Shown here piece by piece: positions 34,374-42,464 of a stretch of DNA of 64,000 nucleotides. Location: positions 113,787 to 177,786 of the forward strand of contig JAJCYV010000022.1 of NCBI GenBank assembly GCA_029262695.1, read 5' to 3'. The notes below the pieces were generated by a model. The model searched no databases. It had not been told where the DNA came from and saw only the letters and a list, made by a program, of their open reading frames with translations. A program made the translations under genes and the position numbers. The stretch's first letter is position 1. The number at the start of each line of letters is the position of its first letter. Source of the stretch: Chloroflexota bacterium (GTDB lineage Bacteria; Chloroflexota; Dehalococcoidia; SM23-28-2; RBG-16-64-32).

Positions 34374-34988
34374 ATGGAAGCGATCAAATTACAGCTCGCG
34401 AACAGGACTCTGCTGAAGCACTCCTCTCCGCAGTGGAAGCGCGCGCCGCTGCAGGACGTGGCCCTGCAGGCCACCGACACGGAGACGCAACCGTCGCCGT
34501 ACGTCCGGGCCGTCTGGGCCGGGAAACGCGTTGGCGCCGTGCCCACCATCTCCGTGCAGGCCGCCTACAACCGCCAGAACCTCTTCTTCCGGCTGGAGTG
34601 GCCGGACCCGACCCACGACGCCGACTATGGCGACGGCCTCGTCTTCCCTGACGCCGCCGCCGTCCTCTTCCCCGGCGACGGCGATCCGCCGCTGGCCCGG
34701 ATGGGATCACCAAAAGCCGGAATCGACGCCTGGTACTGGCGGGCCAACCGGGACGAGGGCGAAAGCCTCGCCTTTCACGGCTTCGCCACGGAGGAGCCGC
34801 AAGCGGCTCAGTTCGTCGTCACATCGGCGGACTGGGAGGACGGCCGCTGGCGCGTCGTCATCGGCGGCCCCGTCGACGTGGCCACGGACCACAAGCGAGT
34901 GGCGTTCGCCGTCTGGGAGGGGAGCAACCAGGAGCGAGCAGGGCTGCACTCGTATTCGCCGCAATGGCAGGAATTGAGCATCGGATGA
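34374..34988 (+). CDS. Molybdoenzyme gamma subunit 2, ethylbenzene-dehydrogenase-type haem b protein
   Basis: Protein of 204 residues. ATG 34374 has AGGTGA upstream; the track begins at a GTG nine bases earlier. It matches gamma1 in the blocks ISVQAAYNRQNLFFRLEW, FPDAAAVLFP, MGSPKAGIDAWYWRAN and KRVAFAVWEGSNQERAGLHSYSPQW. M110 aligns with the Met ligand. At the position of gamma1 K202 this protein has H192, so the haem may have Met/His instead of Met/Lys ligation. No signal peptide is present. The stop overlaps the beta2 start by four bases. Confidence 0.87.
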   Translation: MEAIKLQLANRTLLKHSSPQWKRAPLQDVALQATDTETQPSPYVRAVWAGKRVGAVPTISVQAAYNRQNLFFRLEWPDPTHDADYGDGLVFPDAAAVLFPGDGDPPLARMGSPKAGIDAWYWRANRDEGESLAFHGFATEEPQAAQFVVTSADWEDGRWRVVIGGPVDVATDHKRVAFAVWEGSNQERAGLHSYSPQWQELSIG

Positions 34989-36058
34989 ACGCCAAAGGAA
35001 ACGCCGCAACACAGAAGCAGGCAGCCATGGTCTTTGACCTCAACAAGTGCATGGGCTGCCAGACTTGCTCCGTCGCCTGCAAGACGCTGTGGACACGGGC
35101 GGAAGGCCAGGAGTACCAGTGGTGGTGTACCGTCAACACGCTCCCGGGGCGGGGACACCCCCGCGACTGGGAATCGATGGGCGGCGGCTATGCGGATGAC
35201 GTGCCACAGGCCGGCCGGCGGCCGGCCCGGCAAGAGTGGGGCGGCGGCTGGGACTTCAACTACGACGAAGTCCTTCACAGCGGCAAGGGCCAGAGTGTGC
35301 ACCTGCAGGTGGTGGGCGAGCAGCCCGAGTGGGGGCCGAACTGGGACGAAGACCAGGGCGCGGGCGAATACCCGAACTCCTACTTCTTCTACCTGCCGCG
35401 CCTCTGCAACCACTGCACAAAGCCCGCCTGCGTTGAGGCCTGCCCGCGCGGCGCCATGTCCAAGCGTGAGGAAGACGGCATCGTCCTGCGTGACGAAAGC
35501 CGCTGCCGCGGCTATCAGTTCTGTCTTGAGGCCTGCCCCTACAAGAAGATCTACTTCAACTTCGCCCGCGAAGTCAGCGAGCATTGCATCCTCTGCTACC
35601 CCCGCCTGGAGCAGAACGTGGCGCCGTCCTGCGTGCGCGGGTGCCCCGGGCGCGCCGTCTGGTTCGGACTCCTCGACGACGAGACCAGCCCCGTTCACAA
35701 GCTCGTCAAGAAGTGGGAGGTAGCGCTGCCGCTGCACCCGGAATACGGGACTGAGCCCAACGTCTTCTACATCCCCCCGATCCTGCCGGCGCGGCTCAAT
35801 GAGGCCAACGATTTCGAAGAAGGCCAGCCCCGCGTCCCGACCGAGTACCTCGAATCCCTCTTCGGACCTCGCGTCCGGCCCGCGCTCGAAACGCTGAGCC
35901 GGGAGATGGAGAGCACGCGCTCGGGCGGCAAATCCGAGCTGATGGACACCCTGATCGCCTACTGGTGGAAGGATATGTTCAAGCCCTTCGACCAGGACCC
36001 CGGAGAGATCGAGTGGTCAAGGACGCCCGGGGGCCAGCCCGGACAGGGCGCAGGATAG
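34985..36058 (+). CDS. Molybdoenzyme beta subunit 2, four Fe-S clusters
   Basis: Protein of 357 residues from ATG 34985 (ATGA overlap with gamma2). Cluster motifs are CMGCQTCSVACK, CNHCTKPACVEACP, CRGYQFCLEACPYKK and CILCYPRLEQNVAPSCVRGCPG, again with Tyr at the [3Fe-4S] position. It is slightly longer than beta1 because of an insert around EWGGGWDFNYDEVLHSGKG, which it shares with the A2 partner. It is the only beta subunit of the operon that holds both A4 and A5, so it may serve both. No export signal is present; it could be carried by the Tat signal of A5 in a folded complex. Confidence 0.92.
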   Translation: MNAKGNAATQKQAAMVFDLNKCMGCQTCSVACKTLWTRAEGQEYQWWCTVNTLPGRGHPRDWESMGGGYADDVPQAGRRPARQEWGGGWDFNYDEVLHSGKGQSVHLQVVGEQPEWGPNWDEDQGAGEYPNSYFFYLPRLCNHCTKPACVEACPRGAMSKREEDGIVLRDESRCRGYQFCLEACPYKKIYFNFAREVSEHCILCYPRLEQNVAPSCVRGCPGRAVWFGLLDDETSPVHKLVKKWEVALPLHPEYGTEPNVFYIPPILPARLNEANDFEEGQPRVPTEYLESLFGPRVRPALETLSREMESTRSGGKSELMDTLIAYWWKDMFKPFDQDPGEIEWSRTPGGQPGQGAG

Positions 36059-36060
36059 CG

Positions 36061-36708
36061 ATGACCTCGACCAGTCCTCGAACGACCGCAGCCTCTCGGC
36101 CACCCGCCGAGGGCCCGGCGCGCGCAGCCCTTTACACCCGGCTGTCGAGCGCCCTGGCGTTCCCGGACTCGACGCTCCGCGAACGGGTTGCAGCCGCTGA
36201 ATGGCCGGAAGAGATCGCCGCCGAGCTGGCAGGACTCCCCTACCGGCTGCGGACGCATGACCTCGCCTGGCCGGCCCCGGACAGCTACGACGAGATGCAG
36301 ACCGAGTACATCCGGATCTTTCAGATTGGCGGCCGCCGCGGGCCGCCCTGCCCGCTGCACGAAGGGCACTACACCCGGGACCGTGGCTACACCCTGCAGC
36401 ACGCAATCCGCTTCTACAACTATTTCAAGTTCCATCTCGCCGAAGGCGTCATGCCAGACCATGCAACGGTCGAGCTGGAGTTTATGAGCCACCTGGCGGG
36501 CGGCAGCGTCAGCGACCAGCCGAGCCTGTTGCGAGCGCAACGCGACTTCCTGAAGAGCCACCTGTCGTGGCTATCCACGCTCGCCGAGCGCGTCGCCCGC
36601 TCCGATCCGCCGCGATTCTACGGCTCTCTGGTCAGGCTGACAGCCCGACTCGTCGCGGCCGACCAGCCCTTCATCCAGCACACACTTGGGGGATATCGCG
36701 ATGCCTGA
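36061..36708 (+). CDS. TorD/NarJ-family molybdoenzyme chaperone, delta subunit 2
   Basis: Protein of 215 residues from ATG 36061, two bases after the beta2 stop; the longer track ORF starts inside beta2. The motif DHATVELEFMSHLA and the YTRLSSALAFPD start identify the TorD/EbdD chaperone family. IFQIGGRRGPPCPLHEGHYTRD corresponds to the FEVGPGKPFCPLYEGSHR block of delta1. It should mature A4, A5 or both, and proofread Tat export of A5. It overlaps the A4 start by eight bases. Confidence 0.88.
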   Translation: MTSTSPRTTAASRPPAEGPARAALYTRLSSALAFPDSTLRERVAAAEWPEEIAAELAGLPYRLRTHDLAWPAPDSYDEMQTEYIRIFQIGGRRGPPCPLHEGHYTRDRGYTLQHAIRFYNYFKFHLAEGVMPDHATVELEFMSHLAGGSVSDQPSLLRAQRDFLKSHLSWLSTLAERVARSDPPRFYGSLVRLTARLVAADQPFIQHTLGGYRDA

Positions 36709-39529
36709 GAAGAAGCAACAGAACCTGAAGCAAAGCGAAGCGGCCGCGGCCCTGCCCTACTTCTCAGAGGACGATCTCTACAAGCAGCGCTGGCAGTGGG
36801 ACCGCGTGGTGTGGGGCACCCACTGCGTCGACTGCTACCCCGGCAACTGTCCGTACCGGGTCTACATCAAGGACGGCCTCGTCTTGCACGAAGAGCAGGC
36901 CGCCACCTACAACACGATCGAGGAAGGCGTGCCGGACATGAACCCCATGGGCTGCAACAAGGGCGCCATGTGGGGACAGATGCTGTACTCCAAGGAGCGC
37001 GTACTCTACCCGCTCAAGCGCGTCGGCGAAAGGGGCGCCGGCCGCTGGAAGCGCATTAGCTGGGATGACGCCCTGACGGAAGTCGCCGACGCCGTCGTCG
37101 ACGCCGTACGCGAAATCGGACCGGAATCGATCGTCCACGAGATCACCGGCGCGCAGGGCGGCCCGATGGCCATCACCTCATGCATGCGGTTCATCAGCAA
37201 GATGGGCGGCCTCTCGATGGACCTCGACGGCGTCGTCGGGGACCTGGCGATGGGGATGTACGAGACGTTCGGCAAGATCTTCGCCTCCACCGTCGACGAC
37301 TGGTTCCACTCCGACCTGCTGCTCATCTGGCACATGAACCCGGCCTACACGCGCATCCCCTACTACCACTACATCACCGAAGCCCGCTACAAGGGCGCGG
37401 AAGTGGCGATCTTCGCGCCGGACTTCAGCCCCTCAGCGCCGCACACCGACTGGTTTGTGCCCGTGCGGCCGGGCACCGACGCGGCGATCGCCCTGGCGAT
37501 GTGCAAAGTCATCGTCGACGAAGGCCTCTACGACGAGACGTTCATCACCGAGCAGACCGATCTGCCGCTGCTGGTGAAGATGGACAGCAAGCGCTTGCTG
37601 CGCGAGAGCGACATGGAAGAGGGCGGCCGGGACGATCAGTTCTACTTCTACGACACCAAGACCGCCGCGATCGCCAAGACCCCGCGGAACAACCTCGCGC
37701 TCGGCGAAATCGCCCCCTCGCTCGATGAGGGCACAAAGGTGCGCCTGGCCGACGGCAGCGAAGTCGATGTCGCGCCGGTATTCCAGCTCGTGCGGGAGCG
37801 CCTGGAGGACTACACGCCGGAGCACGCCGCTGAGATCTCAGGCTCCGGCGCGGAATCGATCCGCTACCTGGCGCGAAAGGCCGCGAAGAGCCGGACGAAC
37901 ATCCTGCTCGGCTTCAACTCGCCCAAGTACTACCACGGCGACCTGATGGAACGCTCGATGATCCTGATGCTGGCGTTGACCGGCAACTGGGGCAAGAAGG
38001 GCAGCGGCATCCGTATCTGGTGTGTCGGCCCGTGGGACGGCATCGGCCTCTTCGGCGGAAAGCAACGGCCCGGGCAGGAAGCCTCGATCGAAATGATCGA
38101 AATGCTGGACACCATGGTCGACGTGATCCAGAACGAAGACCCCGGGCGCTCGCGGGAACAGGCGATGGTCGAGCTTGAGACTCGCACCGTCGGCATGGGC
38201 AACACGACGCCGCCCGCCTTCTTCTGGTACTACCACTGCGGCCACAAGGAGAACTGGAACCGCGCCGAGTGGTCCGACCCGTCCATGACGCGCCCCTTCG
38301 ATGACTACATGACGGAGGCGCTGGAGAAGGGCTGGTGGTCAGGCGTCGCGCGGCCTCTCGAGGACAAGCCACCGCGCATCTACATCGAATGCGGCGGCGA
38401 CACGATTCGCCGAACGCGGGGCGGCGGCAACATGCTGCTGAAGAACCTCTGGCCGAAGCTCTCCAAGATCGTGACGATCGACTGGCGCATGAGCACAACC
38501 GCGATGCATTCGGACATTGTGCTTCCGTGCTCCACGCACACGGAGAAGATCAACTTTCACTACGCCACCGTCCACACTCTCCAGCTCATCCTCAACGACC
38601 GGGGCGCGGCGCCCCAGGGCGAGGCGCTCTCGGAGTGGCACATCTTCCGCCGCCTGTGTAAGAAGGTCCAGGAACGGGCGATCGCCAAGGGGTTCACCGA
38701 ATACACGGACAGCCGCGGCATCCAGCGCCGCCTCGACAACCTGTACGACCAGTACACGATGGGCGGAGCGTTCGAAGATGACGAGGCCGTCGTCGAGGAA
38801 TGGGTCCGCGACACGGCCATCGCCGGCGTGCTGCCGAAGGGCACCACCCTGGCCACCCTGCGCGAAAAGGGCGTCATGCGCTTTACCAACATCGGCCGCT
38901 CAGGGGCGATGCTCGGCCATGCGTCCGATCTGAAGGAGGACGAGGCCTTCTGCCCGCTCCGCTGGCACATTGAGAACCACCTGCCTTACCCAACGCTGAC
39001 CCAGCGAGCCCAGTTCTACATCGACCACGAGTGGTTCCTGGAGGCCGACGAGCAGCTGCCGCGCCACAAGGAGAACCCCCGGATGGGCGGCGACTACCCG
39101 CTCGTGCTCTCCACGGGACACAACCGCTGGAGCATCCACGCCGCCAACATCATCAACCGGACGATGCAGGAGACAAACCAGGGCCGGCCGTTCATGTTCA
39201 TGAACGTGGACGACGCAGCCGAGCGCGGCATCTCCGAAGGCGACCTCGTGCGCGGCCACAACGACATGGGCGAGTTCAAGATCTGGGTGAAGCTGACGCC
39301 CGCCGTGCGCCCCGGACAGGTGATCGTCTACAACGGGTTCGAGCCGTTCCAGTTCCCGGACTGGCAGGACCCGTCCTGGATCGAACCAGGAATGGTCAAG
39401 TGGCTGCACCTGGCCGGCGGCTACGGTCACCTCCGGTTCCGGCCACTGATGTGGCAGCCGGTCCCCGTGGACCGATCTGTGCGGCTCGACGTGGAGCTGG
39501 CAGAACCGGCGCTGGAAGGGGCTGGATGA
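36701..39529 (+). CDS. Molybdopterin oxidoreductase catalytic subunit A4 (type II DMSOR family)
   Basis: Protein of 942 residues from ATG 36701, with GGGGGA upstream. FS0 ligands are H41, C45, C50 and C85 (THCVDCYPGNCP ... MNPMGCNKG), and the predicted Mo ligand is D181 in VVGDLAMGMYETFG. There is no Tat signal. The C-terminal EPGMVKWLHLAGGYGHLRFRPLMWQP is shared by all five paralogues. It overlaps the chaperone gene and is followed four bases later by A5. Two catalytic subunits after one gamma-beta-delta set suggests either alternative enzymes that share electron-transfer subunits or a heterodimeric catalytic core. Substrate unknown. Confidence 0.92.
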   Translation: MPEKKQQNLKQSEAAAALPYFSEDDLYKQRWQWDRVVWGTHCVDCYPGNCPYRVYIKDGLVLHEEQAATYNTIEEGVPDMNPMGCNKGAMWGQMLYSKERVLYPLKRVGERGAGRWKRISWDDALTEVADAVVDAVREIGPESIVHEITGAQGGPMAITSCMRFISKMGGLSMDLDGVVGDLAMGMYETFGKIFASTVDDWFHSDLLLIWHMNPAYTRIPYYHYITEARYKGAEVAIFAPDFSPSAPHTDWFVPVRPGTDAAIALAMCKVIVDEGLYDETFITEQTDLPLLVKMDSKRLLRESDMEEGGRDDQFYFYDTKTAAIAKTPRNNLALGEIAPSLDEGTKVRLADGSEVDVAPVFQLVRERLEDYTPEHAAEISGSGAESIRYLARKAAKSRTNILLGFNSPKYYHGDLMERSMILMLALTGNWGKKGSGIRIWCVGPWDGIGLFGGKQRPGQEASIEMIEMLDTMVDVIQNEDPGRSREQAMVELETRTVGMGNTTPPAFFWYYHCGHKENWNRAEWSDPSMTRPFDDYMTEALEKGWWSGVARPLEDKPPRIYIECGGDTIRRTRGGGNMLLKNLWPKLSKIVTIDWRMSTTAMHSDIVLPCSTHTEKINFHYATVHTLQLILNDRGAAPQGEALSEWHIFRRLCKKVQERAIAKGFTEYTDSRGIQRRLDNLYDQYTMGGAFEDDEAVVEEWVRDTAIAGVLPKGTTLATLREKGVMRFTNIGRSGAMLGHASDLKEDEAFCPLRWHIENHLPYPTLTQRAQFYIDHEWFLEADEQLPRHKENPRMGGDYPLVLSTGHNRWSIHAANIINRTMQETNQGRPFMFMNVDDAAERGISEGDLVRGHNDMGEFKIWVKLTPAVRPGQVIVYNGFEPFQFPDWQDPSWIEPGMVKWLHLAGGYGHLRFRPLMWQPVPVDRSVRLDVELAEPALEGAG

Positions 39530-39533
39530 CCTG

Positions 39534-42464
39534 ATGCCTCGCCTTTCTCGCCGAAACTTCCTCAAAGGAGCAGCCGGAGTCGGCGTCGGGCTGACTCTTA
39601 CACGCCTCGGCTTCCGCTACATCGACCCCAGCCTGCCAGGCGCCGCCGAGGAAGAGATATTCCGCTATTACGCGTACGCCAGCTGGGAAGACCTGTACCG
39701 CGAAAAGTGGACATGGGACAAGGTCACCTGGGGAACCCACCTCGTCGACTGCTATCCGGGCGGCTGCTCCTTCCGCGTCTACACGAAGGACGGCATCGTC
39801 TGGCGGGAAGAACAGGCCGGCGTCTACCCCCAGATCGAAGACGGCGTGCCGGACATGAACCCGCGCGGCTGCCAGAAGGGGTCGTGCTTCAGCGAGGTCA
39901 TGTACGGCGCGGAACGGCTCAAGTACCCGCTCAAGCGCACGGGCGAGCGGGGAGAGGGCAAGTGGCAGCGCATCACCTGGGACGAGGCGTTCGCTGAGAT
40001 AGCGGACGCCACCCTCGAGGCGATCGACGAGGACGGGCCGGAGACGATCATCTACGAGTTCGGCTCCGGCAACGGAGGCAGCGTTAACGGGTCTGCTCCC
40101 GCCTGGCGGCTGATGCGCCTCATCGGCGGTACAACGCTCGATTCCAACGGGCTGACTTCCGACTACAACGTCGGCCTCTACCAGACATTCGGCAAGTTCA
40201 ACTTCTGCTCCTCCATCGACGACTGGTACCACTCCGACCTGCTGCTCGTGTGGCACATGAACCCGCTGTACACCCGCATACCGTCCGCTCACTACATCGC
40301 GGAGGCGCGCTACCACGGGACGGACATCGTCTCGATCGCGCCGGACTACAACGCATCCTCGATCCACGCCGATCTGTTCGTGCCCGTCAACCCCGGCACG
40401 GACGCCGCGCTCGCCCTGGCGATGTGCAAGATCATCGTCGAGGAAGGCCTCGTCAACGAGGAGTTCGTCCGCGAGCAGACTGACCTCTCGCTCCTCGTCC
40501 GCGCCGACACCCAGCGGTTCCTGCGCGAGGAGGACCTTGAGGAAGACGGCCGCGAAGACCAGCTGTACTGGCTCGACGAGAAGACCGGTGACGTCGTGAA
40601 GGCGCCGCGCGGATCGCTCGACCTCGAAGGTCGCGCGCCGGCCCTCAACGGATCGACAGAGGTGACGCTGCGAGACGGCGCCACGGTCCAGGTGCGGCCC
40701 GCATTCGAGATCATGCGCGAGCGGATCTCCGAGTACACGGTCGAGAGAGCGGCGGAGATCACCGGCATTCGCCCTGGCATCATCCGCAACCTCGCCAAGA
40801 AGGTGGCAAAGGCGAAGGCGATCCACATCCTCCAGGGCTTCAGCGTCTGCAAGTACTATCACGGCGACCTGATGGAGCGGGCCATGGCGCTGCTGCTCGC
40901 CCTCACCGGCAACTTCGGCCGCAAGGGCACCGGCATGCGCGGCTGGAACAGCGCTCAGCTCGTCGCCAGCAACCTGCTCAAGACGAAGCCGGGCCTGGAA
41001 GGCTTCCTCCAGTTCGCACGCAATGCGCGCGAGACGGAGAAGCGCATCCTCGATGAGGACGACACCCGGACCGAGGAGATGGTGCTGATCGAGACCGAGC
41101 GCCTGGAGGTCCGCGGCGAAACCGTCGCCGAGGGGATACCAGCGACGCCGCTCATGGTGCCGCCGGCCTTCTACTGGTATCACCACGCCGGTTACAGGGA
41201 AGTCTGGAACAACCCGGACTGGAACGACCCGGGGATGAAGCGGACGTTCGACGATTACATGGACGAGGCGATGGAGCGCGGCTGGTGGGACGGCCTGGTG
41301 CGTCCGGCGGCTGACAAGACGCCCCGCGTCTATCTCGGCGTCGCCGGATCGACCCTTCGCCGCACGCGCGGCGGCTTCAAGCAGCTCCTCAAGCACACCT
41401 GGCCCAACTACAAGCTCATCGTCTCCTGCGACATCCGGATGAGCTCGACCGCGGCCTTCTCCGACATCGTCCTTCCGGCGGCCGGCTTCTACGAGAAGGT
41501 TGACTTCCGCTTCCCCACAGCCCACACGAACTTCCTGACGTTCACCGACAAGGCTGTCGAGCCGGTGGGCGAGGCCAAGCCGGAGTGGGAGATATTCGCT
41601 CTCCTCGCCCGCAAGATCGAAGACCAGGCGAAGGCCCGCGGCATCGAGCGTTACGAGGACGACAGCGGCCGCGCGTACGACCTGCACGACCTCTACGGGA
41701 CCTTCACGATGGGCGGCGCAATCAAGGAGCACGAAGGCGAGAAGCTGGCTGACGAGATGGTGAAGGACACTGTGCGCGTCGGCGCTCTGCCAGAGAAGAC
41801 CGACCTGAAGAAGGTGCGCGAAGAGGGCATCATCCGCTTCACCGGCCTCGGCGCGGACGCCGTTGGCGTCGGGCTGGCGACCGACATCAGGCCGGGTGAG
41901 ACGATCTCGCCTCTGAAGTGGCACGTGGAGCGCAAAGTCCCGTACCCAACTTATACGCGACGGATCCAGTTCTACATCGACCACGACTGGTTCCTCGAAG
42001 CCGGCGAAGAACTCCCGGTGCACAAGCCGCCGCCGAAGATGGGTGGTGATTTCCCCCTCAACATGATGAGCGGTCACCAGCGCTGGAGCATTCACTCCAC
42101 CAACGTCATCAACCAGACGCTGCTCCGCACGCACCGCGGCCACCCGCTGGTGATCATGAACCCGATTGACGCCGAGGCACGCGGCGTCAAGGACGGCGAA
42201 GAGGTCCGGATCTTTAACGACTTCGAGGAGTTTCACATCCGGACGAAGTTCTCATCAGCGACGCAGCCGGGCACCGTGATCGTCTACCACGCCTGGGAGC
42301 CGTATCAGCACCGGAACTGGAAATCCTATGACAACGTCGTGCCCGGCATGATCAAGTGGCTGCACCTGGCGGGCGGCTACGGGCACCTGAACTACTGGCG
42401 CTGGAACTGGGTGCAGCAGCAGGTAGACCGTGCCGTCCGGGTGGAAGTGGAGAAGATGACGTGA
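39534..42464 (+). CDS. Tat-exported molybdopterin oxidoreductase catalytic subunit A5 (type II DMSOR family)
   Basis: Protein of 976 residues. It is the only paralogue with a twin-arginine signal: SRRNFLKG followed by a hydrophobic stretch GAAGVGVGLTLT. FS0 ligands are H69, C73, C78 and C113 (THLVDCYPGGCS ... MNPRGCQKG), and the predicted Mo ligand is D210 in TSDYNVGLYQTFG. The segment WREEQAGVYPQIEDGVPDMNPRGCQKG is closest in feel to ethylbenzene and dimethylsulfide dehydrogenases (recalled, not computed). It should work outside the cytoplasmic membrane, whereas A1-A4 should not. Its stop overlaps the GTG start of a permease gene. Substrate unknown. Confidence 0.92.
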   Translation: MPRLSRRNFLKGAAGVGVGLTLTRLGFRYIDPSLPGAAEEEIFRYYAYASWEDLYREKWTWDKVTWGTHLVDCYPGGCSFRVYTKDGIVWREEQAGVYPQIEDGVPDMNPRGCQKGSCFSEVMYGAERLKYPLKRTGERGEGKWQRITWDEAFAEIADATLEAIDEDGPETIIYEFGSGNGGSVNGSAPAWRLMRLIGGTTLDSNGLTSDYNVGLYQTFGKFNFCSSIDDWYHSDLLLVWHMNPLYTRIPSAHYIAEARYHGTDIVSIAPDYNASSIHADLFVPVNPGTDAALALAMCKIIVEEGLVNEEFVREQTDLSLLVRADTQRFLREEDLEEDGREDQLYWLDEKTGDVVKAPRGSLDLEGRAPALNGSTEVTLRDGATVQVRPAFEIMRERISEYTVERAAEITGIRPGIIRNLAKKVAKAKAIHILQGFSVCKYYHGDLMERAMALLLALTGNFGRKGTGMRGWNSAQLVASNLLKTKPGLEGFLQFARNARETEKRILDEDDTRTEEMVLIETERLEVRGETVAEGIPATPLMVPPAFYWYHHAGYREVWNNPDWNDPGMKRTFDDYMDEAMERGWWDGLVRPAADKTPRVYLGVAGSTLRRTRGGFKQLLKHTWPNYKLIVSCDIRMSSTAAFSDIVLPAAGFYEKVDFRFPTAHTNFLTFTDKAVEPVGEAKPEWEIFALLARKIEDQAKARGIERYEDDSGRAYDLHDLYGTFTMGGAIKEHEGEKLADEMVKDTVRVGALPEKTDLKKVREEGIIRFTGLGADAVGVGLATDIRPGETISPLKWHVERKVPYPTYTRRIQFYIDHDWFLEAGEELPVHKPPPKMGGDFPLNMMSGHQRWSIHSTNVINQTLLRTHRGHPLVIMNPIDAEARGVKDGEEVRIFNDFEEFHIRTKFSSATQPGTVIVYHAWEPYQHRNWKSYDNVVPGMIKWLHLAGGYGHLNYWRWNWVQQQVDRAVRVEVEKMT

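Noticed and set aside
39396-42236. Minus-strand ORF of 946 aa opposite A5
   Set aside because: It is the antisense shadow of A5, whose frame has all family motifs; the minus translation is a low-complexity Val/Asp/Arg/His-rich shadow with no domain, as is typical in high-GC genes.
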